This document shows positions 16,024 to 25,288 of a stretch of 64,000 nucleotides of DNA, in pieces. Each line of letters opens with the position of its first letter. The stretch's first letter is position 1. The stretch spans positions 108,195 to 172,194 of the forward strand of contig CAYZVS010000001.1 of the NCBI GenBank assembly GCA_964482085.1, in the 5' to 3' direction. Source of the stretch: CAIXDN01 sp964482085. Its GTDB lineage: Bacteria > Patescibacteriota > Patescibacteriia > 2-12-FULL-60-25. Below the pieces are notes generated by a model. That model searched no databases and was not told the origin of the DNA. It saw nothing but the letters and a program-made list of their open reading frames with translations. Both the position numbers and the translations under genes were made by a program.

Positions 16024-19000
16024 TTATGCTTCCTTTGGGGCAACTGGATTGTTCTTGCGTTCTTCGTACTCGCGTTCCAACTCGGCGGGGTTTACACCAA
16101 AGCCGGTACCGGCTGGGGTGAGACGACCGATGATGACGTTTTCCTTCAAACCTTCCAAACGGTCGATCTTGCCGGTAACCGCGGCGTTGATGAGCACGCG
16201 GGCAGTTTCCATAAAGGAAGCGGCGGACAAGAATGACTCAGTGGAAAGAGCAACCTTGGTGATGCCCATGAAGAGCGGCGTGAGATTTGCGATGATCGTC
16301 TTGCCCTTGCTTTCAAGGAGAGCGTTCTCCTCTTCCGCGCGGTTACGGTCGACGATTTGTCCTGGCAACAATTCCGTGTCACCCGCATCTTTGACGTACA
16401 CGCGGGAGAACATCTGACGCACAATTACTTCAATGTGTTTAGCGTTCAACTTCTGACCCTGCGAGGCGTAAATAGCGAGTACTTCACGCAAGAGGTAGCG
16501 CATGACGGCGTCATGTCCACGCAAACGGAAAAGTTCTTGAAGATCATATTGACCTTCCGTGAGCACATCGCCCATCGTGACTTCATCACCATCTTTAATC
16601 AGGATTGAGTAACCTGCAGGCACTTCCTGCTCGGTGACGGATGGGCCTTCAAAGATGTGATAGAGCTTGTTTTTCTCAATCTTTACGGTTCCGTGGTGCG
16701 AGGCAATAACCTCTTCACCTGTCGAACGGACGATCATCATCTGACCCTCTTTCACTTTCTGACCATCCTCCACTTTAACGATGTCTCGCTTGAGGAATGT
16801 GTGCACCTCTTCACGAACGGCAATGTGGTGGATCATGATCGTGCGAGTACCGCTGGTTGTATCGACAAGCTTCTCGCCTTTAGCCGTCTGAAGAATGCGA
16901 CGCTCACCTTCAACGAGTTTGGCTTGTCCGGAAACTTCCGCAAACAAGGCCTTGCGCTTTGGTGAACGTGCTTCAAAGAGTTCTTCAACACGTGGGAGAC
17001 CTTGCGTAATGTCAGCGGCGGCGACACCACCAGAGTGAAATGTACGCATCGTGAGCTGTGTACCTGGTTCACCAATGGATTGAGCGGCGATAATACCGAC
17101 GGCTGTTCCGAGTTTAACCAATTGGTTGTAGGCCAAGTCTGTTCCATAGCATTTCTGACACAAGCCACGCTTGAGCTTACAGGTAAGCAATGAACGCACG
17201 TGCGCAGAGTCGATTTGTTTGTCTTGAAGCGAGCGAATGTCATTTTCATCGACAAGCTTGCCTTTCTTTACAAGTGTTTCCTTGGTTTCTGGGTCCTTGA
17301 GGTCCTTCATCAAGACGCGGCCATGAAGACGCGTGAGAAGCGGTTCACCGATTTCTTCACATTCAGCGGCAGTCAGGACCACACCATCTGTATCACCACA
17401 ATCTTCCGACATGATGATGACATCTTGTGAAACGTCCACGAGACGACGCGTGAGATAACCGGCGTTCGCTGTACGCAGAGCGGTGTCGGTCAAACCCTTA
17501 CGTACACCGTGCGATGCAATAAAGTATTCCAACACATCGAGACCTTCGCGCAAACCGGATTTGATTGGCAGCTCGATAATTTCACCGGAAGGTGAAGACA
17601 CGAGACCCTTCATACCGACAACGTTTGTCAGCTGACCCACGGAACCACGTGCTCCGGAGTCGATCATCGAGAAGACGGCCCCTTCTTTGTCCAGCGAGTC
17701 CTTGGACATCTTCTGGATTTGTTCCTTCACATCGGACCAAACGCGAATGATGGAATTGTAGCGCTCTTTTTTGGTGAGCAATCCCTCCTTATATTGTTCT
17801 TCAATATCAAGAGTCTTGTTCTCTCCTACCGTGATCACGGCTTGCTTATCGATCTTAGGTAGGTCACCCATACCGTAGCTGAATCCGGAACGTGTAATGT
17901 AGAAGAAACCCATGTTCTTCACTTCATCCAAGAAACGAGCAGTGCGATCAAAGCCACGAAGCTCGATTGTGGTACGCACAATTTCACCGAGCTGTTTGGT
18001 ACCGATGGTTTCATTGCGGAAACCAATTTCCTTAGGGAAAAGTTCATTCAAGATGATACGTCCGACGTTGGTCTCGATAGACGGTTGGTCATGATGAATC
18101 TTCACTTTGATTTTCTCGCGAATGTAGAGTTTTCCGCTATTAAAGAGATAGCGTGCTTCTGCTGGAGAACCAAACGATTTTACTTTTCCATCGACCGGTT
18201 CAATCAGAGCGGTCATGTAGTAACAACCCCAAGCAATATCCCTGTCTGGTTTGGCGATTGGTTGACCGGTAGCTGGCTTGAGCAAGTTCTTGGTGGAGAG
18301 CATCAAGTTCTTGGCTTCCCAACGCGCTTCTTCTGTAAGCGGAATGTGGACGGCCATTTGGTCTCCGTCAAAGTCCGCGTTGAAACCCGGACACACCATC
18401 GGGTGAATCTGGATCGCTTTTCCTTCAATCAACTTTGGCTGAAAGCCAAGGATACCGAGGCGGTGAAGCGTTGGAGCGCGGTTCAAGAGAACAACGGCAT
18501 CTTCAGCAATACGTTCCAAAATATCCCAAACTTCCGCGTGGTCGGCCTCGATGTAACGGTTGGCTGAGCGGATGTTGTGAACGAGTTCACGCTTGATGAG
18601 CTCAGAGATAATAAACGGTTTGAAGAGCTCCAAGGCCATGGTCTTTGGAAGACCACATTGGTGAAGTTCAAGCGTCGGACCGACGACAATAACAGAACGA
18701 CCAGAATAGTCGATACGCTTACCAAGCAAGTTCTGGCGGAAGCGACCTTGCTTACCTTTCAGAATGTCGGCGAGCGATTTGAGCTGGCGCTTTTTACCGG
18801 TTGCGGCGATCACCGTCTTGGAAGAACGCGCGCTGTTGTCGATAAGCGAGTCAACAGCTTCTTGCAACATACGCTTTTCATTGCGCACGATGACTTCTGG
18901 AGCATTGAGTTCCAACAAACGCTTCAAACGGTTGTTACGGTTGATGACGCGGCGGTAAAGATCGTTCAAGTCGGAAGTCGCAAAGCGTCCACCGTCGAGC

Positions 19001-19974
19001 GCAACCATCGGACGCAAATCCGGTGGGATAACCGGAAGCGCCTTGGTAATCATCCAGCTCGGATCAATATTGTTGGCATGAAGTGACTTCAAGAGTTTTA
19101 CGCGGCGCACCAAACGGTCGTGTTTGGCTTCTGATGCGTCGACGAGTTCTTCTTGCAATCCTTTCATCGTACCTTCTACATCGATCTTTTTGAGCAATTC
19201 TTCAACAGCTTCAGAACCAATTTTGGCTTCAAAGACGTGACCGTATTTGAGCGAGAGCTCGTGATAGTCGGTTTCCGTAAGAATCTTCATAACCTTGAGG
19301 TCCTTCAGCTCCTTTTCAGACATGTCAAAGTCGGCCTCAAGCTCATCCAAGCGATGGGTTTTGTTGGCTTGAGCTTTGTCCATCTCTTTTGCGAGCTGCT
19401 CAGCAGACCAGGATTTTTCCTCGCCCTGCTTTTGGACACGTTCTATTTCACGATCCGATTCTGACTCGATCGACTTACGCTTGCCCTTGTACTCGGCGCG
19501 CACTTGCTCGACGGCTTGCAGACGGAGCTCTTCATCAACATTCGTGATGATAAAGGCTGTGAAGTAAATCACTTTTTCAAGCGATTGAATACTCATGTCG
19601 AGCACTGTGCCGATTTTGGACGGAACAGAACGCAAAAACCAAATGTGTGTCACCGGAGCGGCGAGCTCGATGTGACCCATACGCTCACGACGAACAAGTG
19701 AGTGCGTGACTTGCACGCCACACTTGTCACAGATGATGTCCTTGTAGCGGATCTTCTTATATTTACCACAGTAGCATTCCCAGTCTTTTGACGGACCAAA
19801 AATTTCTTCTGCAAAGAGACCGGACTTTTCTGGTTTTTGTGTACGGTAGTTAATTGTTTCTGGTTTGGTGACTTCACCGTACGACCAGGAACGAATGACT
19901 TCTGGAGAAGCCACTTTGAGGCGGATGGAGTCGAAGTCTGTCGACTTAATGTTCTCCGTTTGGAAAAACGCCAT
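16024..19974 (-). CDS. rpoC: RNA polymerase beta' subunit
   Basis: 1316 residues. The N-terminal zinc ribbon CYCGKYKK...CDKCGVQV is near 72-95. The catalytic Mg-binding loop NADFDGDQMAVH is near 475, and the bridge-helix/trigger-loop region (GEPGTQLTMRTFHSGG) is near 935. The length and lack of very large insertions fit a compact bacterial enzyme. It starts 24 bases after the rpoB stop, so the two are co-transcribed. The ATG has no Shine-Dalgarno. Confidence 0.98.
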   Translation of the reverse strand: MAFFQTENIKSTDFDSIRLKVASPEVIRSWSYGEVTKPETINYRTQKPEKSGLFAEEIFGPSKDWECYCGKYKKIRYKDIICDKCGVQVTHSLVRRERMGHIELAAPVTHIWFLRSVPSKIGTVLDMSIQSLEKVIYFTAFIITNVDEELRLQAVEQVRAEYKGKRKSIESESDREIERVQKQGEEKSWSAEQLAKEMDKAQANKTHRLDELEADFDMSEKELKDLKVMKILTETDYHELSLKYGHVFEAKIGSEAVEELLKKIDVEGTMKGLQEELVDASEAKHDRLVRRVKLLKSLHANNIDPSWMITKALPVIPPDLRPMVALDGGRFATSDLNDLYRRVINRNNRLKRLLELNAPEVIVRNEKRMLQEAVDSLIDNSARSSKTVIAATGKKRQLKSLADILKGKQGRFRQNLLGKRIDYSGRSVIVVGPTLELHQCGLPKTMALELFKPFIISELIKRELVHNIRSANRYIEADHAEVWDILERIAEDAVVLLNRAPTLHRLGILGFQPKLIEGKAIQIHPMVCPGFNADFDGDQMAVHIPLTEEARWEAKNLMLSTKNLLKPATGQPIAKPDRDIAWGCYYMTALIEPVDGKVKSFGSPAEARYLFNSGKLYIREKIKVKIHHDQPSIETNVGRIILNELFPKEIGFRNETIGTKQLGEIVRTTIELRGFDRTARFLDEVKNMGFFYITRSGFSYGMGDLPKIDKQAVITVGENKTLDIEEQYKEGLLTKKERYNSIIRVWSDVKEQIQKMSKDSLDKEGAVFSMIDSGARGSVGQLTNVVGMKGLVSSPSGEIIELPIKSGLREGLDVLEYFIASHGVRKGLTDTALRTANAGYLTRRLVDVSQDVIIMSEDCGDTDGVVLTAAECEEIGEPLLTRLHGRVLMKDLKDPETKETLVKKGKLVDENDIRSLQDKQIDSAHVRSLLTCKLKRGLCQKCYGTDLAYNQLVKLGTAVGIIAAQSIGEPGTQLTMRTFHSGGVAAADITQGLPRVEELFEARSPKRKALFAEVSGQAKLVEGERRILQTAKGEKLVDTTSGTRTIMIHHIAVREEVHTFLKRDIVKVEDGQKVKEGQMMIVRSTGEEVIASHHGTVKIEKNKLYHIFEGPSVTEQEVPAGYSILIKDGDEVTMGDVLTEGQYDLQELFRLRGHDAVMRYLLREVLAIYASQGQKLNAKHIEVIVRQMFSRVYVKDAGDTELLPGQIVDRNRAEEENALLESKGKTIIANLTPLFMGITKVALSTESFLSAASFMETARVLINAAVTGKIDRLEGLKENVIIGRLTPAGTGFGVNPAELEREYEERKNNPVAPKEA

Positions 19975-19998
19975 AGATATATGTGTCGTTACGGTGAA

Positions 19999-22900
19999 TT
20001 AAAAATCAGTCGGAGCCGGACCCCACTCGGAATCTTCCGGAGTAGCGGCGGCGGCTGGGCGAGCGCGGAAATGCTCCGGACGTGGACCGGCATCGGAGTC
20101 GATGCGGCGATTGTCCTTGAGCAATTCTACGTCGAGACCAAGACCCTTCAGTTCACGCACAAGCACGTTAAACGATTCTGGTACGTTGACCTTACGAATC
20201 GCCTCGCCCTTGATGATGGCTTCATAGGCTTTGGAACGGCCAGGAACGTCATCCGATTTGATCGTGAGAATTTCCTGAAGCGTGTGAGCGGCGCCATAGG
20301 CTTCAAGTGCCCAGACTTCCATTTCACCAAAACGCTGACCACCGAATTGCGCCTTACCACCAAGCGGCTGCTGAGTGATGAGCGAGTACGGACCAATGGA
20401 GCGTTGGTGAATCTTATCTTCCACCATGTGGTTCAGCTTCAACATATAGATGTAGCCGACCGTTGGTTCATGGTCGTAGCGGTCACCGGTGCGGCCGTCG
20501 TGGAGGGCGATTTTTCCGTCTTCTGGGAAGCCGGCTTTCTTCAATTCCTCGCGGATGGTTTCTTCCGGAACACCGTCAAACACTGGAGTTGCGACAACAT
20601 AACCAAGCGCGTTGGCGGCAAGACCAAGGTGCGTTTCCAAAATCTGACCGAGGTTCATACGTGAAACGACACCAAGCGGTGACAGGATGATGTCGACAGG
20701 AGTTCCATCCTCAAGGAATGGCATGTCGGCAACTTTCACGATCTTGGAGATAACACCCTTGTTACCGTGACGACCGGCGAGTTTGTCACCTACCTGAATT
20801 TTACGAAGGTCGGCAACGGAGACGACGATCTGCTTCAAGACACCCGGCTGTAATTTATCGCCGTTGTCGCGCGAGAAGACCTTGATGTCGACGACTTTTC
20901 CTTTTTCACCGTGTTCGAGGTAAAGCGATGAGTCGCGCACGTCGCGAGCTTTCTCGCCAAAGATTGCACGGAGCAATTTTTCTTCAGCGGACAAATCCGT
21001 TTCACCTTTGGGCGTGATCTTTCCGACAAGAATGTCGCCGGACTTCACTTCTGCACCAATGCGCACAACGCCGTGCTCATCGAGGTTGCGAAGTTTTTCT
21101 TCCGAGACGTTTGGGATATCGGCCGTCACGGCTTCCGGACCGAGCTTGGTGTCGCGCACGTCAATCACGTGATGCTCGATGTGAATCGAGGTAAAGCGAT
21201 CCGTGTGCACGAGACGCTCGGACAAAATAATAGCGTCTTCGTAGTTGTAACCATCCCATGACAAGAAGGCACACATCAGGTTTTGACCAAGAGCGAGTTC
21301 ACCACGCTGAACGGATGTACCGTCGGCGAGCACTTCTCCGGCGTACATCTTCTGACCCTTGTTTACCGATGGGCGGAAGTTGATACAGGTTGAATGGTTG
21401 GAACGCTGGAACTTAATGAGGTCGTAGCGGCGCATGGTTCCGTCCGTAGCCTGGAACTCGATATGCTTACCAGAAACAGAAACGATCACACCGTCATCTT
21501 GAGCGATGATTGCGTGTCCCGAGTCGATAGCAACGCGACGTTCAACACCCGTACCGACAATCGGTGCGTCTGGTTTGATACATGGAACTGCCTGGCGTTG
21601 CATGTTGGTTCCCATGAGTGCGCGGTGACCGTCGTCATGTTCTACGAACGGAATCAGCGACGTACCTACGGACAAAATGTGTTTGGATGAAACGTCGACA
21701 TAGTCAATTTCATGCACATCAACAACGGTTGGTTCACCGTTCTTACGCGCACTGGCGCGCTCGACGAGGAATTTGCCGTCCTTGGCGATGGGTGTCGTAG
21801 CTGGCGCGGTCGTTCCGCGCTCTTCCGTAAAGGCGTTGAGGTAAATGATTTCTTTTGTGACAGACGGAACAATCGGAAGTTTGTCGACGGAAACCTTGGT
21901 CATTTTCTCGGCCAATTTTTTATCGACTTCTGTGTTGGCTTCCGCGACGAGTTTCCCCTCGCCATCGCGTACATCAACACGCAAAACTTCACCGACAGCA
22001 TCTTGGCCATCGTTCAAAGCCCAGCTCTTTACGACACGATACGGAGCTTCAATAAAGCCGTACTCGTTGATGCGAGCGTAACAAGACAAGTGACCCACGA
22101 GACCGATGTTTGGACCTTCTGGCGATGCAATCGGACAGATACGGCCGTAGTGCGTGCGGTGCACGTCACGAACATCAAAGCCGGCGCGTTCACGCGTCAA
22201 ACCACCAGGACCCATCGCTGACAAACGTCGCTTGTGTTCAAGCTCGGAAAGCGGATTGGTCTGGTCCATGAACTGCGAAAGCTGCGAGCTCATAAAGAAT
22301 TCGCGGATCGCACCAATAACCGGACGGGCATTGATGAGCTTGGCCGGATTGATCATGGTGATATCCATGGTCGACATACGATCTTTGACGATGCGCTCCA
22401 TGCGAGCGAGACCGATGCGGAAACGGCTCTGTACAAGTTCACCGACCGCTCGAACGCGACGGTTACCCAAGTGGTCGACGTCATCCGGTTCTTCCTGTGA
22501 AACATTCAAGCGAATAATCTCGCTCAAAATATTTACGAGATCTTCCTTGGTGAGAATACGATTCTCTTCTTTCACCATGTCCGAGTGTTCGGTTGGCAAG
22601 TTGAAACGTTTGTTGAATTTGTAGCGACCGACCGGACCCAAATCGTAACGATCAAAGTTGAAGAACATCGAGTGGATGAGCGACTTGGCGTTATCGCTCG
22701 TAGCAAGATCACCCGGACGAATGCGCTTATAGACTTCAATGTAACCTTCCTCTTCATTGGATGAGACGTCCTTAGCGAGTGTCGATTCCATGTAGTGGTT
22801 GAGCGGGTGCACATCGACTTCCTCAAAGAGCTTCATGATCTCTTCATTGGAGCCGATACCAAAAGCACGCAGAAGTGCCGAGGCGGCGACTTTGCGCTTA

Positions 22901-23463
22901 CGATCGATCTTGACCCAAATCACGTTGTTGCCATCGGTCTCAAACTCGAGCCAGGCTCCACGATTTGGAATAATTTTTGCGCCGTAATAACGGCGGTTGT
23001 GCATGACTTCCGCGGCAAAAAATGCACCGGCGGAACGCACAAGCTGAGTAACGACAACACGCTCGATGCCGTTCACAATGAACGTACCTCGATCGGTCAT
23101 GAGCGGAACATCTCCGAGGTAGACTTCAGAATCTTTTTCTACATTCTGACGTTGGTTTACGAGCTTGAGCTTCACGCGAAGCGGAGCTTCGTAGTTAACG
23201 TTCTTAGCTTTGGAGGTCTTCTCGTCGAACTTAGGTTCATCAAAATAATAGTCGACGAAGGAGAGCTCGAGGTCACGGCCGATAAAATCTTTGATCGGCG
23301 AAATCTCGTTGAAAAGTTCGCGGATTCCTTCTTCAAGAAACCAACGATAGGACGCTTTCTGAATCTCGATGAGATCCGGAAGAGCCATGGCATCACGGGC
23401 GGCCGTGAAATAGCGTCGCTCGGCTTCCTTTGGATCTTGGCGGCGGAATTGCATCGCTTGCAT
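19999..23463 (-). CDS. rpoB: RNA polymerase beta subunit
   Basis: 1154 residues with all main blocks: the fork-loop/rifampicin region (SSQLSQFMDQTNPLSELEHKRRLSA near 390), the KxxGRHGNKG-type segment (GDKLAGRHGNKGVISK near 905) and the C-terminal clamp (GGKAQFGGQRFGEMEVWALEAYG). The C-terminus carries an extra Pro/Ala-rich tail. No rplJ/rplL precedes it, unlike most bacteria; instead there is a long leader and a divergent orphan cluster. No Shine-Dalgarno is seen. Confidence 0.98.
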   Translation of the reverse strand: MQAMQFRRQDPKEAERRYFTAARDAMALPDLIEIQKASYRWFLEEGIRELFNEISPIKDFIGRDLELSFVDYYFDEPKFDEKTSKAKNVNYEAPLRVKLKLVNQRQNVEKDSEVYLGDVPLMTDRGTFIVNGIERVVVTQLVRSAGAFFAAEVMHNRRYYGAKIIPNRGAWLEFETDGNNVIWVKIDRKRKVAASALLRAFGIGSNEEIMKLFEEVDVHPLNHYMESTLAKDVSSNEEEGYIEVYKRIRPGDLATSDNAKSLIHSMFFNFDRYDLGPVGRYKFNKRFNLPTEHSDMVKEENRILTKEDLVNILSEIIRLNVSQEEPDDVDHLGNRRVRAVGELVQSRFRIGLARMERIVKDRMSTMDITMINPAKLINARPVIGAIREFFMSSQLSQFMDQTNPLSELEHKRRLSAMGPGGLTRERAGFDVRDVHRTHYGRICPIASPEGPNIGLVGHLSCYARINEYGFIEAPYRVVKSWALNDGQDAVGEVLRVDVRDGEGKLVAEANTEVDKKLAEKMTKVSVDKLPIVPSVTKEIIYLNAFTEERGTTAPATTPIAKDGKFLVERASARKNGEPTVVDVHEIDYVDVSSKHILSVGTSLIPFVEHDDGHRALMGTNMQRQAVPCIKPDAPIVGTGVERRVAIDSGHAIIAQDDGVIVSVSGKHIEFQATDGTMRRYDLIKFQRSNHSTCINFRPSVNKGQKMYAGEVLADGTSVQRGELALGQNLMCAFLSWDGYNYEDAIILSERLVHTDRFTSIHIEHHVIDVRDTKLGPEAVTADIPNVSEEKLRNLDEHGVVRIGAEVKSGDILVGKITPKGETDLSAEEKLLRAIFGEKARDVRDSSLYLEHGEKGKVVDIKVFSRDNGDKLQPGVLKQIVVSVADLRKIQVGDKLAGRHGNKGVISKIVKVADMPFLEDGTPVDIILSPLGVVSRMNLGQILETHLGLAANALGYVVATPVFDGVPEETIREELKKAGFPEDGKIALHDGRTGDRYDHEPTVGYIYMLKLNHMVEDKIHQRSIGPYSLITQQPLGGKAQFGGQRFGEMEVWALEAYGAAHTLQEILTIKSDDVPGRSKAYEAIIKGEAIRKVNVPESFNVLVRELKGLGLDVELLKDNRRIDSDAGPRPEHFRARPAAAATPEDSEWGPAPTDF

Positions 23464-23734
23464 GGGGCGCTAAATTTACTCGGCAAACGTAATTCCGAAC
23501 GGGACCGTCAAAAAGCTGGACATGGCAGCCGGATGACGACGGTGGCCGTGCAGATGATTACGAACCGGTTTCAATTAGTGAAAAAAACACGCGATATAGA
23601 GCATCAAAATGCCTCCCGAAGGGGAAATCGGGAGGGACTTCGATTACAGATTACGAGAGCTCATGAAGTGAAACTGGGGGTCACTTTTTCTTGACAGAGT
23701 GGTTGCGCAATTCCCTGTCAAGACGCGTGTTTTC
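23464..23734 (-). promoter_or_regulatory. rpoBC 5' leader with hairpins
   Basis: About 270 gene-free bases separate the predicted transcription start from rpoB. On the minus strand it contains CTTGACAG/CTGTCAAG arms, a CCTCCCGA/TCGGGAGG hairpin (23611-23634) and, further on, a run of seven T. This resembles an attenuation-type leader, but no protein ligand site is identified. Confidence 0.45.
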
Positions 23735-23740
23735 GCGCGA

Positions 23741-23769
23741 AATTTAACATGTGGTGTTTCATACGTCAA
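23741..23769 (-). promoter_or_regulatory. promoter for rpoBC
   Basis: TTGACG, 17 bases, TAAATT on the minus strand, upstream of a 270-nt leader. It lies in an A+T-rich divergent gap with GCTAAT palindromes. Confidence 0.55.
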
Positions 23770-23850
23770 GCGAATTGGACAAAATGATGATTTCGTCAAA
23801 TTTGGCTAATTTTAGATAAATAGTACTTCTGCACTATATACAAATAGGTA

Positions 23851-23871
23851 GCTAATCTTAGCTTATCCACA
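23851..23871. promoter_or_regulatory. GCTAATCTTAGC palindrome abutting a DnaA box
   Basis: The 12-bp palindrome at 23851-23862 is followed at once by TTATCCACA (23863-23871), a perfect DnaA-box consensus. GCTAA half-sites flank it at 23805 and 23878. It lies between the divergent rpoBC promoter and the orphan-cluster promoter. Confidence 0.5.
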
Positions 23872-23943
23872 ATAATGGCTAATCTAACGGATATTTTGTT
23901 ATCAATAGATAACATATGTTTCACAATATATGATTATACATTT

Positions 23944-23968
23944 AATATTAGCCAAATTGGCTAATATT
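23944..23968. promoter_or_regulatory. 25-bp perfect palindrome containing two GCTAAT words
   Basis: Arms of 12 bp (AATATTAGCCAA / TTGGCTAATATT) surround one central base, ending 17 bp before the -35 box at 23986. It is a strong operator candidate for the cluster promoter. Confidence 0.55.
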
Positions 23969-23985
23969 CGTTTTGTTTACCTTAC

Positions 23986-24014
23986 TTGACAAGATCTCGG
24001 CTTTGTGCTATAGT
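23986..24014 (+). promoter_or_regulatory. strong sigma-70-type promoter of the orphan cluster
   Basis: Perfect TTGACA, 17-base spacer, TATAGT. Transcription should begin near 24020. Confidence 0.8.
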
Positions 24015-24090
24015 ATCTCGTTACGATGATTGAATCCGAAAGGACAAGATCGTCGATAGCGACTTCACAACAACCAACAACGAGGTGCAA

Positions 24091-24198
24091 ATGCGCACGA
24101 ACATGATGATCGAAGTTCTGGTCCACAAGAGCTCCGCAGGATTCCGACTCGCTCGGAAGTCTGATCTGCGGAAACGCATTTCACACATTACATTCTAA
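24091..24198 (+). CDS. possible 35-residue protein
   Basis: An ATG with GAGGTG five bases upstream opens 35 codons (MRTNMMIEVLVHKSS... to ISHITF), the first frame after the promoter. It is basic and unrecognised. Several hairpins lie inside it, so it may instead be part of a structured RNA. Confidence 0.35.
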   Translation: MRTNMMIEVLVHKSSAGFRLARKSDLRKRISHITF

Positions 24199-24286
24199 TA
24201 TTCGTCTTGGAAGGAGAGCTGAGACGAGACTTTATCTGCCACTTCTTTTTTGGAAGCTGGCGGAAGTCTTGTTAACGCCCCTGACC

Positions 24287-24318
24287 GAGACGCGCCAAGC
24301 GTCTCCTTTTGATTTTTC
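24287..24318 (+). terminator. terminator-like hairpin
   Basis: GAGACGC-GCCAA-GCGTCTC (24287-24305) followed by CTTTTGATTTTT. The U tract is interrupted, so read-through into the next genes is likely. Confidence 0.55.
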
Positions 24319-24345
24319 GGACGAAGACATTGGAGGAGGGAGCCT

Positions 24346-24741
24346 TTGGCGCAAGCCAAAGAAGGTGCTCATGCATTGTATGGACTCGGATTCGTCTGGG
24401 ACCACTCAATGTATGACTTCTTGGATCTGCCGGTCTTCGGACCACTGCGGACCATCCGCCTTCAATGCATTCGTCTGAAAGACGTACAGGCGTGGGGAAG
24501 AAACCCGATCGGACCCGAACATGGGTATCCGAACGGACGGAAATCGAACTCGATAGCGGCGGATTCGTCTGCGGCTCTCGAGACACGGTTTCCAAAAGCG
24601 GAACGAACTTTGGTTCTTACCGCCTTCTTCCTTACACCTGTCCGCCTCAAAAACGGATTGACCTTTCAAATTGTGTGGAACGTCCCGTTCCACACTCTCG
24701 GAAAAGAATATTTTCTTTCTCGAGAGTGTGGCGCGGGATAA
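24346..24741 (+). CDS. possible orphan protein with start codon in a hairpin
   Basis: 131 codons from a TTG with GGAGGAGGG upstream. The TTG lies in the 5' arm of an 18-nt hairpin, CTTTGGC-GCAA-GCCAAAG (24344-24361), so initiation could be controlled by folding. The product is not recognised, with Phe/Leu-rich stretches near the end (LVLTAFFLTP, FQIVWNVPF). The region also contains GGTC-TTCG-GACC (24432), GCGGA/TCCGC (24447), CGTCT/AGACG (24472) and the alternative hairpins at 24673-24730. It may therefore be structured RNA rather than, or as well as, a gene. Confidence 0.4.
   Translation: MAQAKEGAHALYGLGFVWDHSMYDFLDLPVFGPLRTIRLQCIRLKDVQAWGRNPIGPEHGYPNGRKSNSIAADSSAALETRFPKAERTLVLTAFFLTPVRLKNGLTFQIVWNVPFHTLGKEYFLSRECGAG
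24673..24730 (+). promoter_or_regulatory. two mutually exclusive hairpins
   Basis: GTGTGGAACG (24673-24682) pairs with CGTTCCACAC (24686-24695). CACACTCTCG (24691-24700) pairs with CGAGAGTGTG (24721-24730). Both are perfect 10-bp stems and share bases 24691-24695, so only one can form. This switch layout lies 40 bases before the next start codon. Confidence 0.5.
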
Positions 24742-24769
24742 CTTCACCCCCGTGCTACCGAAAGTAGAC

Positions 24770-25051
24770 ATGCAGAACGATACGATCTACCGAGTTGCAC
24801 TCGACCGCTGCCGCCAGTCCGTTGGCATCATCAGAGAGTGCGACGAGATCCTCGAGATCATGACCTTCCTCCCGCGGAAGCCGCAGACGGATCGTGGCGC
24901 GCTACAGCTCGCCAAGGATCTGGCGTACGTCGCCTGGGACTTGGAGGAAAGGGCCAAGGAGTTCCTCGACGGCTTGCGCTACTACGAGGCCTATCGAAAG
25001 GTCAACGTCGAGCGCGAGCTGGTCACGAGTCAGCTCCCGTGCGCCGCCTGA
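24770..25051 (+). CDS. small helical orphan protein
   Basis: 93 residues from the ATG at 24770 (the frame is open 33 codons upstream, but that part overlaps the hairpin switch). The product is soluble and predicted almost entirely helical (VGIIRECDEILEIMTF, ALQLAKDLAYVAWDLEERAKEFLDGL), with G+C-rich codons. No family is recognised. The ribosome site is weak (GAAAG), unlike other members of the cluster. The stop is followed at once by a GATCAAC-GCAA-GTTGATC hairpin. Confidence 0.7.
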   Translation: MQNDTIYRVALDRCRQSVGIIRECDEILEIMTFLPRKPQTDRGALQLAKDLAYVAWDLEERAKEFLDGLRYYEAYRKVNVERELVTSQLPCAA

Positions 25052-25288
25052 TCAACGCAAGTTGATCGACCGTGGTACCGACGGAGTCGGACATCTACGC
25101 AACGAAAGAAAGAGGTTTGTACTTTTATGGAAATAATATAGCCCGTGCCAAAAGGGGCTTCTCTTACATCGCTGGATAGCGGCACCTATCCAGCACCGAT
25201 CCCGACCGTTGAAGCAATTCGACGAGCGAGATTGGTGCGATCGGAAGCAAGTTGCTTTTACTCGCCACCTAAAAGAAGGGCTCCTTCC
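25050..25288 (+). promoter_or_regulatory. hairpin-rich junction before the 216-residue orphan
   Basis: In order: GATCAAC-GCAA-GTTGATC (25050-25067), CCGAC/GTCGG (about 25078-25090), AGCCC/GGGCT, GCTGGATAG/CTATCCAGC (25171-25194) and CGTTGAA-GCAA-TTCGACG (25207-25224) followed by AGCGAG. Two of these are 7-bp stems closed by a GCAA loop. No promoter is evident, so this is probably an intra-operon leader. Confidence 0.5.

Larger units (their letters stand above)
24020..24318 (+). ncRNA. candidate structured RNA, promoter to terminator
   Basis: Between the strong promoter and a terminator-like hairpin lie a series of perfect stems: TCC-GAAA-GGA (24035), GTCG-ATAG-CGAC (24052), TTCCGA-CTCGC-TCGGAA (24142), TGCG-GAAA-CGCA (24167), TCGTCT/AGACGA (24202-24227) and GAGACGC/GCGTCTC (24287-24305) with a T-rich tail. 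Two have GNRA loops. This density suggests a roughly 300-nt structured RNA. It does not show the conserved cores of RNase P RNA, tmRNA or SRP RNA. A 35-codon ORF overlaps it, so a coding leader is the alternative. Confidence 0.4.

Noticed and set aside
24020..24770. RNase P RNA, tmRNA or SRP RNA
   Set aside because: None of their conserved core words (P4/CR segments, tRNA-like ends, SRP Alu or GGAA tetraloop helix) could be found here or in the other long leaders.
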